A DNA stretch of 64,000 nucleotides from CAVYOE01 sp963770155 (GTDB lineage: Bacteria; Actinomycetota; Thermoleophilia; Solirubrobacterales; 70-9): assembly GCA_963770155.1 (NCBI GenBank), contig CAVYOE010000001.1, positions 1,054,001 through 1,118,000 of the forward strand, given 5' to 3'. Below are positions 55,253 to 63,223 of the stretch, piece after piece. The translations under genes were made by a program, and so were the position numbers. Positions within the stretch are counted from its first letter, which is position 1, and each line of letters starts with the position of its first letter. The notes beneath the pieces are model-generated. The model did not search any database. It was not told the DNA's origin and worked only from the letters and a program-made list of their open reading frames with translations.

Positions 55253-56233
55253 ATGAACCCGACCACCGAACAGGCGACCAACGGCGCAGCAGGACCCTCG
55301 ACCGACGACGAGGCCCTGCAGGTCCTGATGGACGGCGACATCGACAAGGTGATGTCGGGTCTCGACAAGATCGTCGAGGCGGCTCCCTCCTACGAGAAGC
55401 TGTTCATGCGCTGGCAGCGCCAGCACTGGTCGACCGAGGACTTCACCTTCGAGGAGGACAAGAAGCAGTGGGCCGACCCGAACGCGTTCACCGACGAGGA
55501 GCGCGAGTTCATCAAGTTCGGCTTTTCCGAGTTCTTCCTCGGCGAGGAACGGGTCACGGTCGAGCTCCTCCCCTTCGCCCTCGCCGCTCCCACCCACGAG
55601 GCGCAGATCTTCCTCACCACGCAGATCTCGGATGAGGCCAAGCATGTCGTCTTCTGGGACGGCTTCTACCGCGAGGTCTTCGGGACCACCGCCGACGGCC
55701 TCGGCGAAATGATCGACAAGCAGCGCTACGTCGTCAACAAAGACTGGGAGACGCTGTTCAACGGCATCCTCCACGAGTGCGCCGAGGATCTCCGCAAGGA
55801 TCCGAGCGACTTCCCGAAGCTGGTCCGCGGCGTGACCGTCTACATGATCGTGATCGAGGGCATGCTCGCCCTGACCGCGGCCCGGTTCATGATCAAATCG
55901 CTGAAGGAGCGCGGCTGGTTCCCCGGGTTCGTCGCCGGCTTCACCGCCGTCAACCGCGATGAATCCCGCCACGTCGGCTTCGGGGTCAAATTCCTCGCCG
56001 ACGCGATCAAGGACGACCCGGCCAACGCCAAAGTGGTCGAGGAGACGCTGAAAGAGTGCCTCCCGGTTGCCCCGCTGGTCTTCGTACCGCCCTGGGTCGA
56101 CGACCCGTACAACTTCGACACGCCCTTCTACCACTCGAGCGAGGTGTTCGAGTACGCAGCGAAGTCGCTGTCGAAGAAGCTGGCCGCGATGGGCCTCGAC
56201 CCGGCGATGCTCGGCGAAGGGGCAGCGGCCTGA
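55253..56233 (+). CDS. R2-like ligand-binding oxidase (Mn/Fe, ferritin-like)
   Basis: A 326-residue four-helix di-metal protein. The ligands by pattern are Glu98 (FFLGEERVTVELLPF), Glu128 and His131 (SDEAKH), Glu202 (IEGMLALT), Glu237 and His240 (DESRH). The residues that form the Val-Tyr crosslink in Mycobacterium R2lox (Rv0233) are at the matching positions here, Val101 and Tyr197 (five before Glu202). AGGAG precedes the ATG at 55253. The family carries a Mn/Fe cofactor and a bound fatty acid and is not a normal ribonucleotide reductase subunit. A TetR gene follows 19 bases later, echoing the Rv0232-Rv0233 pairing. Confidence 0.87.
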   Translation: MNPTTEQATNGAAGPSTDDEALQVLMDGDIDKVMSGLDKIVEAAPSYEKLFMRWQRQHWSTEDFTFEEDKKQWADPNAFTDEEREFIKFGFSEFFLGEERVTVELLPFALAAPTHEAQIFLTTQISDEAKHVVFWDGFYREVFGTTADGLGEMIDKQRYVVNKDWETLFNGILHECAEDLRKDPSDFPKLVRGVTVYMIVIEGMLALTAARFMIKSLKERGWFPGFVAGFTAVNRDESRHVGFGVKFLADAIKDDPANAKVVEETLKECLPVAPLVFVPPWVDDPYNFDTPFYHSSEVFEYAAKSLSKKLAAMGLDPAMLGEGAAA

Positions 56234-56252
56234 GGCCTAGGGAGGACCGGCG

Positions 56253-56870
56253 ATGACTCCGCCCCCCCAGACGGCGGCCGCACCGAGGCGCGGCCGTCCC
56301 CCCACCGGCGCGCGCGAGCGCATCCTCGATGCCGCCACCGAGGTCTTGAAGGCCGACGGCTACGCCGGGCTCACGTTCGCAAAGGTGGCCGCGCGGTCCG
56401 GCGAGTCGAAGGCGCTGATCGCCTACCACTACGGCTCCAAGGACGGCCTGGTCGCGGCGGTCGGCCGTGAGCTTGCGGCACTGATCACCCGCCGGGTCCT
56501 GGCCAGGATCGAGGAGGCGCGCACCGTCGAGGCGGTCGTCAGCGGCGTGCTCGCCGCGGTCGAGCGGCTCGCCACCGAGGACAAGCGCATCCCCCGCCTC
56601 TACTTCGACCTCGCCGCGGTGTCGGTGCTCGAGCCCGAGGTGAAGGCGACGATCGTCGAGATCAACGACCAGTGGCGCGAGGTCCTCGACCGGCTGCTCG
56701 CAAGAGCATCAGATGCACCGCCACCCAGGCTGGTGAGGCCGCTGACGCTGATGGTGATCGCGGGAGCGCAGGGTCTGACGCTGGAACGGATCGAGCGGGG
56801 CGGCGGCCGGGAATACGCCTCCGCCCGCGACCTGTTCATCCGTGCCGCGGTCGCCGCTGCCCATGCCTGA
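56253..56870 (+). CDS. TetR/AcrR-family transcriptional regulator
   Basis: A 205-residue repressor-type protein. The N-terminal helix-turn-helix domain (about 20-65) reads ARERILDAATEVLKADGYAG and TFAKVAARSGESKALIAYHYGSK. The variable ligand domain follows. The Pro-rich first 19 residues include an AT-hook-like RRGRPP. Located 19 bases after R2lox and overlapping the NTF2-like gene by 8 bases, so the three genes form one unit. It probably regulates this operon. Confidence 0.9.
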   Translation: MTPPPQTAAAPRRGRPPTGARERILDAATEVLKADGYAGLTFAKVAARSGESKALIAYHYGSKDGLVAAVGRELAALITRRVLARIEEARTVEAVVSGVLAAVERLATEDKRIPRLYFDLAAVSVLEPEVKATIVEINDQWREVLDRLLARASDAPPPRLVRPLTLMVIAGAQGLTLERIERGGGREYASARDLFIRAAVAAAHA

Positions 56871-57258
56871 CGACAACGTAGAGCTGGTCAAACAGGGCTT
56901 TGCGGCGCTGCGTGACGGCGGCGTCGATGCGCTGATGCCCTTCATCCACCCCGAGTTCGAGGCGACCACCCCCGCCGAGCTGGCCTCCGAGCCCGACACA
57001 TACCGGGGTCACGAAGGGATCCGGCGATATTTCGAGTCCTTCTACGAGGCGATGGAGAACGTCTACTTCGAGGGCCATGAGTTCACCCCGCTCGGCGACA
57101 AGGTCGTCGTCGACATGGCCCTTCACGCCACCGGCCGCACCACCGGGATCGAAACCACCCAGGAGGGCTACATGGTCTGGACGATCAAGGACGGCAAGGC
57201 GATCAAGCTCGAGGTCTTCCCGGAGCGCGATCAGGCCATGGCGGCGGCCCGGGCCTAG
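56863..57258 (+). CDS. SnoaL/NTF2-like protein of the R2lox operon
   Basis: A 131-residue single-domain protein starting at the ATG at 56863 inside the TetR gene. The typical pattern is LVKQGFAALRDGGVDALMPFIHPEFEATTPAE (quoted as pattern), YRGHEGIRRYFESFYEAME and VWTIKDGKAIKLEVFPERDQAMAAA. Co-expression with an R2-like oxidase suggests that it acts on or binds a related ligand. No reaction is established. Confidence 0.75.
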   Translation: MPDDNVELVKQGFAALRDGGVDALMPFIHPEFEATTPAELASEPDTYRGHEGIRRYFESFYEAMENVYFEGHEFTPLGDKVVVDMALHATGRTTGIETTQEGYMVWTIKDGKAIKLEVFPERDQAMAAARA

Positions 57259-57268
57259 GCCGCCGGCC

Positions 57269-57280
57269 CTGGCGCGCCAG
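57269..57280. terminator. GC-rich palindrome between convergent genes
   Basis: CTGGCGCGCCAG, a perfect 12-base palindrome, lies between the convergent stops at 57258 and 57283. GGCCTAGGCC at 57252-57261 is a second one. No T-tract; candidate bidirectional termination region. Confidence 0.3.
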
Positions 57281-57282
57281 CC

Positions 57283-57888
57283 TCAGCCGCCGATTTGCAA
57301 CCCGGTCATGGCTCGCTCGAGCTCGCCGTAGAGCATCGCTCCCTCCCGGAGCACCTTCCACCGGCCGCCCGCCTCGATCTCGGTCAGGTCGACGACAGTC
57401 GAGGCCTTGCCACTCAACTCGCCGCCGTCGATGATCAGGTCCACCCCGTCGGTGATCTTCGAGTCGATCTCGGCGAGCTCGCGGGGTGGTGGATCGCCGG
57501 CGGGGTTGGCCGAGGTCTGCAGGACCGCAACCCGGGTCCCTTTCAGCGGTCCCTCGATCAGCCGGATCCCCAGCTGCTCGGGCCGGTCGCCGCAGGCAAG
57601 CGGGTACCGGTGTTTGGGATTGAAGACAACGAGTGTCACCGGGCCCGGCAGCAACTCCGCGACCACCGAGCGGGTCATCGCCGGCAGGGCCTCGAGCAGC
57701 TCGCGCATGGCCAGCCTGTCGAAGTAGAGCACCGCGGATGGCTTGTTCTGGTCACGAGCCTTGAGTGTGTTCATCCGCTCGATCGCCTCCGGGTTCACAG
57801 GGTCAACCGCAAGCCCGTAGACCCCGTCAGAGGGAAAGATCGCGACGCCCCCTTCGGCGACCGTTCGCTCGAGCGCCGTGCGGGCCAC
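57283..57888 (-). CDS. tsaC: Threonylcarbamoyl-AMP synthase (Sua5/YrdC family)
   Basis: A 201-residue enzyme that makes threonylcarbamoyl-AMP for t6A modification of ANN-decoding tRNAs. Markers are GGVAIFPSDGVYGLAVDP (about 13-30), NTLKARDQNKPSAVLYF with the basic substrate-binding residues, LLPGPVTLVV, and VLQTSANPAGDPPP near the ATP site. I chose the GTG at 57888. Only 35 bases separate it from prmC. The prfA-prmC-tsaC order is widely conserved. Confidence 0.9.
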   Translation of the reverse strand: MARTALERTVAEGGVAIFPSDGVYGLAVDPVNPEAIERMNTLKARDQNKPSAVLYFDRLAMRELLEALPAMTRSVVAELLPGPVTLVVFNPKHRYPLACGDRPEQLGIRLIEGPLKGTRVAVLQTSANPAGDPPPRELAEIDSKITDGVDLIIDGGELSGKASTVVDLTEIEAGGRWKVLREGAMLYGELERAMTGLQIGG

Positions 57889-57923
57889 CTCGACGCCGTC
57901 CTCGGCGATCGAGAATGTCTCGG

Positions 57924-58768
57924 TCAGCCGCCGGCCCTCCCGATCACGACCCGATCGATGCCCGCGAGATCGGGGCGAACCTCGGTGCTGGGATATCCGG
58001 CGGCCTCGACCATGCTCCTGACCTGATCGGCCTGACCGGCACCCACCTCGAGCGCGATGGCCGGCGCGGTCGCGGGATCGAGCGCCTCGAGTAGCTCGCG
58101 GATCGACGCGAGGCCGTCGCCGGCGGCAACCAACGCCACTCGCGGCTCGAATTCACGGATCTCCGGCGCCAGCGAGTCCCATTCGCTCTCACGGACGTAC
58201 GGGAGGTTGGCGAGGACCAGATCGAAGCTCTCGTACGGGGGCAGCAGCCCCGGCAGGAAGCGCACCTTGTGAGTCTTGCCGAGCCGCCGCGCGTTGCCGC
58301 GCGCCGCCGCCAGCGCTCCCTCGGAGATGTCGGTGGCCGCGATCTCGATACCGGGCAGCTCGTCCGCGATCGCGAGGGCCACCGCGCCCGATCCGGTGCC
58401 GACATCGAGCACCTTCGACGGCCGCATCTCGAGCGCCACCTCGACCAGGAGCTCGGTCTCCGGCCGTGGGATCAGCACCCGCGAGTCGACTTCGAGCTCG
58501 ATCCCGCGGAATCCCTTGCGACCGGTGATGTAGGCGAGCGGCTCGCGCCGCACCCGGCGCCTGACCATCTCGGCGAACTCTCGTCCGGCGTCGGAGGGAA
58601 TCTCGGACTCGGGCTGTGAGGCCAGCTCGGCGCGGTCCCGTCCGGTTGCTTCAGACAGCAGCACCTCGGCATCGAGGCGCGGGTCCTCCACGCCGGCCGC
58701 CGTCAGCGCGCCCACGGCGCCCTCGAGCGCCTCACGCATCGCGGTCCCGCCCGCCAGTGGAGCTGGGC

Positions 58769-58772
<4 letters not shown>
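57924..58772 (-). CDS. prmC: Release factor glutamine N5-methyltransferase
   Basis: A 282-residue SAM-dependent enzyme that methylates the GGQ glutamine of release factors. The N-terminal helical domain (about 12-80) precedes PLAYITGRKGFRGIELEV, the SAM loop VLDVGTGSGAVALA and the catalytic motif, which here is NLPY (189-192) rather than the usual NPPY. The ATG at 58772 overlaps the prfA stop by 4 bases (ATGA), coupling it to its substrate gene. The altered second residue of the motif is unusual, but the Asn, Pro and Tyr that contact glutamine are kept. Confidence 0.93.
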
Positions 58773-59842
<1,070 letters not shown>

Positions 59843-59852
59843 GCAGGAGAAG

Positions 59853-60872
59853 CTACGCGACTATCTCGATCTCTTGCTCCTTGCGGGCCTCGGTCGGGTC
59901 TTCGTTCGCGAGCACCTCTTCGAGCGCCCGGATCGCGACCGCGAGCTGCTCGGTGTCGGGCTCTCGCGTGGTCAGGTTCTGGAGCATCAGGCCCGGCCAC
60001 ATCAGCACACGCACCCAGCGCTTCGAGCGGTTCTTGCCGGCCCACTTGATCACCTCATAGGAGAGGCCGGCGATCAGGGGGATCCCCAGGATCCGCGAGG
60101 CGAGCAGCCAGTACCAGGCGGGCAGTCCGATCGGGGCGAAGACGAAGATCGCCAGCACCATGACGATGAGCAGGAAGCTGGTTCCGCAGCGGGGGTGGAG
60201 ACGGGAATAGAGCTTGGCTCGCTCCGGAACGAGCTCGTCCTCCGCCTCGAAGGTGGAGATCGTCTTGTGCTCTGCACCGTGGTACTCGAACACGCGCCGC
60301 AGGTCGGGAAGCCGGCTGATCGCGACGATGTAGCCGATGAAGATCGCCGTCCGCAGAATTCCCTCGACCAGCCAGAAGAGGAACGCCGACCCGAGCTGAT
60401 CCTTGATCAAGCTGGTCGCCCCGACGGGGATGACGAAGAAGAGGCCGACCGAAAGTGCCAGGGACAGGGCGATCGTCAGGCCCCAGGTGAAGCCGCCGAT
60501 CTCCTGCTTCTCGCCCTCCTCGTCCTCCTCGAGTTGGGCATTTGCCGAGATCGCCAGCGCCTTGAACCCGATCTTGAGCGACTCGGCCAATGCGATCACC
60601 CCGCGGATCACCGGCCAGCGCAGGACCCGGTGGCGCTTGGCCCAGGAGACGATCGGTTCGGAGGTGACCTCGATCTCACCCTCGGGATTGCGCACCGCGA
60701 CCGCCCAGGTCGAGACGCCGCGCATCATCACGCCCTCGAGTACCGCCTGACCGCCCACCGGCGCGTCGCGCTTTGCGACCAGGGCGCCGTCGGGCATCTT
60801 TTCAGCGGCTACCCGGTCATCGCCCGTGCCACCGGAGCCTCCCCCGGGAGGAGCGCCCGCCGCGCCGCCCAT
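59853..60872 (-). CDS. DUF1385 membrane protein (YqhQ-like)
   Basis: A 339-residue protein. The DUF1385 motifs are VGGQAVLEGVMMRG (about 38-51), a set of four to five membrane helices, VFEYHGAEHKTIS (about 218-230) and HPRCGTSFL. A Gly/Ser/Ala-rich leader of about 30 residues precedes the domain. The family has conserved Cys and His residues but no settled function. I chose the ATG at 60872, 4 bases after rpmE. Position between rpmE and prfA is seen in many Gram-positive genomes. Confidence 0.88.
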   Translation of the reverse strand: MGGAAGAPPGGGSGGTGDDRVAAEKMPDGALVAKRDAPVGGQAVLEGVMMRGVSTWAVAVRNPEGEIEVTSEPIVSWAKRHRVLRWPVIRGVIALAESLKIGFKALAISANAQLEEDEEGEKQEIGGFTWGLTIALSLALSVGLFFVIPVGATSLIKDQLGSAFLFWLVEGILRTAIFIGYIVAISRLPDLRRVFEYHGAEHKTISTFEAEDELVPERAKLYSRLHPRCGTSFLLIVMVLAIFVFAPIGLPAWYWLLASRILGIPLIAGLSYEVIKWAGKNRSKRWVRVLMWPGLMLQNLTTREPDTEQLAVAIRALEEVLANEDPTEARKEQEIEIVA

Positions 60873-60876
60873 GTGG

Positions 60877-61092
60877 CTACTCGCCCCGCTTGGCGCGCTT
60901 CGCAGCGCGACGCCGGAACCGCTCGACCCTGCCGCCGGTGTCGACAAGCTTCTGCTTGCCGGTGTAGAAGGGATGGCAGTTCGAGCAGATCTCGACGTGG
61001 AGATCTGCCTCGGTGGAGCGGGTGTAGAACTCGTTGCCGCACGAGCAGTGCACGTGCGCGAGGACGTAGTCGGGATGAATATCAGTCTTCAT
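60877..61092 (-). CDS. rpmE: 50S ribosomal protein L31 (zinc-binding type)
   Basis: A 71-residue protein starting MKTDIHPDY, with four Cys (Cys16, Cys18, Cys37, Cys40) in the CxC ... CxxC pattern of zinc-binding L31 and the conserved HPFYTGKQKLVDT. A basic tail follows. The start overlaps the TetR gene stop by 4 bases, an odd partnership for a ribosomal gene. Confidence 0.97.
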   Translation of the reverse strand: MKTDIHPDYVLAHVHCSCGNEFYTRSTEADLHVEICSNCHPFYTGKQKLVDTGGRVERFRRRAAKRAKRGE

Positions 61093-61709
61093 CGCTTCGG
61101 AAGTCTAGAGAGTGCGTCCAGCAGGCCGTCCAGCGTCTGGGTCACCTCGGCCTTGGCTGCCTTGGGATCGTCCGAACGCGCGACCAGCATCGCCGCCTCG
61201 TCCAGGGCGCCCATGAGCACGTGCGCAAGGGGCTTGACCGGTTGCTCGGCGAGCTGTCCAGCCTCGATCGCGGCCTGGAGCGAGGCCTCGATCACCCCGA
61301 GGCCGTGCTCGCCGGCGATCTCTCGCCAGCGTTCCCAGCCGAGCACCGCGGGCGCGTCGAGCAGGACGATCCGCTGCACGTCCGGCTCGAGGCAGGCATC
61401 CATGAACATCCGATGGCCGGCACGCATCGCGTCCATCGGGGTCTCGGCCGAGAGGGCCCCGTTGACGATCTTCTCTGTCAGCTCCTTCTCGATCTGGACG
61501 TAGACCGCCTCGAGCAGGCCCTGCTTGCCGCCGAAGTGGTGGTAGAGCGCGCCGCGGGACACCCCGGCCTTGCGCACGATCTCCTCCGCCCCGACGCCCC
61601 CGTAGCCGCGCCGGGTGAACAGGGGCCGGGCCGCGGCAATCAGCGCGGTGCGGGTCGACTCGCTGCGCTCCGCTTGCGTCCGGGGCTTTGTCTTCTGGGC
61701 ACTCGACAT
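61089..61709 (-). CDS. TetR/AcrR-family regulator divergent from the hydrolase operon
   Basis: A 206-residue regulator. The DNA-binding domain (about 15-60) reads RTALIAAARPLFTRRGYGGV and IVRKAGVSRGALYHHFGGK. The C-terminal domain contains LLDAPAVLGWERWREI, common in TetR proteins of this subgroup. The ATG at 61709 lies inside a 17-base inverted repeat, which suggests autoregulation. It is divergent from the NTF2-like gene (34 bases between starts) and overlaps rpmE by 4 bases downstream. Confidence 0.9.
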   Translation of the reverse strand: MSSAQKTKPRTQAERSESTRTALIAAARPLFTRRGYGGVGAEEIVRKAGVSRGALYHHFGGKQGLLEAVYVQIEKELTEKIVNGALSAETPMDAMRAGHRMFMDACLEPDVQRIVLLDAPAVLGWERWREIAGEHGLGVIEASLQAAIEAGQLAEQPVKPLAHVLMGALDEAAMLVARSDDPKAAKAEVTQTLDGLLDALSRLPKR

Positions 61710-61722
61710 TCGTACAGAATGT
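61706..61722. promoter_or_regulatory. Inverted repeat, probable TetR operator
   Basis: ACATTC-GTACA-GAATGT has two perfect 6-base arms and a 5-base centre. It overlaps the TetR start codon and lies 22 bases upstream of the divergent NTF2-like gene. This is the usual place for a TetR-family operator controlling both genes. Confidence 0.65.
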
Positions 61723-61733
61723 ATGTTATTACC

Positions 61734-61739
61734 TACAAT
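61734..61739 (+). promoter_or_regulatory. Possible -10 box of the NTF2-like/hydrolase operon
   Basis: TACAAT lies four bases before the ATG at 61744, and that start has no Shine-Dalgarno sequence. Together these suggest leaderless or near-leaderless transcription, with the operator just upstream. Confidence 0.4.
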
Positions 61740-61743
61740 CTGC

Positions 61744-62223
61744 ATGCTAACGGCGAGCTCGGAAACGACCAATGCCACTGCTGCGCGCTGGGTAGAGGCT
61801 TTCGCCGAGGGGTGGCGCGACCCGAAGGATGCCGACAGCTTCTGCGACCACTTCGAGCCGTGGCTCCACCCGGAGATACGGATGGTGCAGCCGAACCTCC
61901 CCACCCTGACGGGCTTCAGGGACTTTCGCGAGGGATTTGCCAGGCCACTGTTCGATCTTGCCCCGGACCTGCACGGCGCGGTTGAGTCCTGGGCCTCGGA
62001 CGGTGATCTCGTTTACATCAGCCTCCGTCTCGAGGGAACGATCGGCAGCCGGCAGTTCGCGTTGTCGATCACCGACCGGGTCACGCTTCGCGACGGCAAG
62101 GCAATCGAACGGGTTGCCTACTCCGACCCAACCCCCTTTCTGAAAGCCGTGGCACTGAGCCCGCGGTCTTGGCCCCGATTCGCCCGAATGCAGCTCCGCA
62201 ACCTGAAGAAAGGAAGACGATGA
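61744..62223 (+). CDS. SnoaL/NTF2-like protein
   Basis: A 159-residue protein. The fold pattern is WVEAFAEGWRDPKDADSFC, FEPWLHPEIRMVQPNLPTLTGFRDFREGF, DLVYISLRLEGTIGSRQF and LRDGKAIERVAYSDP. The basic tail NLKKGRR ends it. It is the first gene of an operon with an alpha/beta hydrolase (ATGA overlap) under likely TetR control. It may process or bind the hydrolase substrate. Function unknown. Confidence 0.75.
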   Translation: MLTASSETTNATAARWVEAFAEGWRDPKDADSFCDHFEPWLHPEIRMVQPNLPTLTGFRDFREGFARPLFDLAPDLHGAVESWASDGDLVYISLRLEGTIGSRQFALSITDRVTLRDGKAIERVAYSDPTPFLKAVALSPRSWPRFARMQLRNLKKGRR

Positions 62224-63101
62224 GCCACACGCCCCTAGCCACCGACCAGCGCGAGATCACTCTCCCCCAAGGCACGGTCCGCTACCGCGACCTTGGCGCC
62301 GGCGAACCGATCGTCTTCGTCCACGGGCTCCTCGTCAACGGGCGCCTCTGGGACCAGGTCGCTGAGGACCTCGCAGAGCGCGGCCACCGCTGCATCGTCC
62401 CCGACTGGCCGATGGGCTCGCACCCGGTCCCGATGAACGAGGATGCAGACCTCTCCGGCTACGGGATGGCTCGCCTGGTGGCCGACTTCATCAAGGAACT
62501 CGAGCTCGGACCGGTGACCCTGGTCGGCAACGACTCGGGCGGCGCGATCAGCCAGATAGTCGCCACCGAGCACCCCGAGGTGGTCGGCCGCCTCGTGCTC
62601 ACCAACTGCGACGCGTTCGACAACTTCCCGCCGAAGCTGTTCAGCTACCTGGTGATGGCTGCGAAAGTGCCGGGGGTGCTCGACTTGATGGGCCAGAGCA
62701 TGCGTATCCCCGCGGTCCGCCGCTCTCCGATCGCCTTCGGACAGCTGAGCAAGAAGCGTCTACCCGGTGAGCTGCTCTCCGACTGGGTCAAGCCCGGTAT
62801 CGAGAACAAGGGCGTTCGCCACGACACCCGCAAGTTCATCAACGGGATCTCTCCCGAGCAGACCGAGCGCGCCGCCGAGAAGCTCCGCAGCTTCGGGGCG
62901 CCCGCGCTGTTCGCGTGGGGACACGAGGACCGCTGGTTCCCGGTCGAGCACGCCGACCGCCTCGCGGAGCTGATTCCCGACTCCCAGGTCGAGCGGATCG
63001 ACGACGCGAAGACGTTCGTGCCTCTGGACCAGCCCGAGCGGGTCGCCGAGCTGATCGAAGGCTTCATGCGCGAGAAGGCAAAGGCCCCCGCCGCCGCCTA
63101 G
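62220..63101 (+). CDS. Alpha/beta-hydrolase fold protein with Asp nucleophile elbow
   Basis: A 293-residue protein. Oxyanion-hole segment is VFVHGLLVNGRLWD (32-45), and the nucleophile elbow is VGNDSGGA with Asp105 in the GxDxG position used by haloalkane dehalogenases and epoxide hydrolases. An acidic residue in WGHEDRWFP (about 240) could be the second triad member. The position where the catalytic His is expected reads DDAKTFVPLDQPE, with no His. The ATG at 62220 overlaps the previous gene by 4 bases and has GGAAG upstream. The reaction is unknown, and activity may be altered. Confidence 0.83.
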   Translation: MSHTPLATDQREITLPQGTVRYRDLGAGEPIVFVHGLLVNGRLWDQVAEDLAERGHRCIVPDWPMGSHPVPMNEDADLSGYGMARLVADFIKELELGPVTLVGNDSGGAISQIVATEHPEVVGRLVLTNCDAFDNFPPKLFSYLVMAAKVPGVLDLMGQSMRIPAVRRSPIAFGQLSKKRLPGELLSDWVKPGIENKGVRHDTRKFINGISPEQTERAAEKLRSFGAPALFAWGHEDRWFPVEHADRLAELIPDSQVERIDDAKTFVPLDQPERVAELIEGFMREKAKAPAAA

Positions 63102-63223
63102 GCGGCGTGAGCCGTCTCACACTGCTGGGCTGCACCGCCGGCCGATAAACGCCCTGTGCAGGGGCGAAGCGAAGCGGGGCGGCGAAGTTGCCACGCGCAA
63201 CCAGCGGGAGTACCCTCAAGCAC

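Noticed and set aside
55253..56233. Ordinary ribonucleotide reductase beta subunit (NrdB/NrdF)
   Set aside because: No NrdA or NrdE gene is nearby, the first ligand is Glu not Asp, and the Val-Tyr pair matches R2lox.
63093..63106. GCCGCCTAGGCGGC palindrome at the hydrolase stop as a terminator
   Set aside because: The loop would be only two bases and the GCC run mainly encodes the Ala-rich C-terminus. No T-tract follows.
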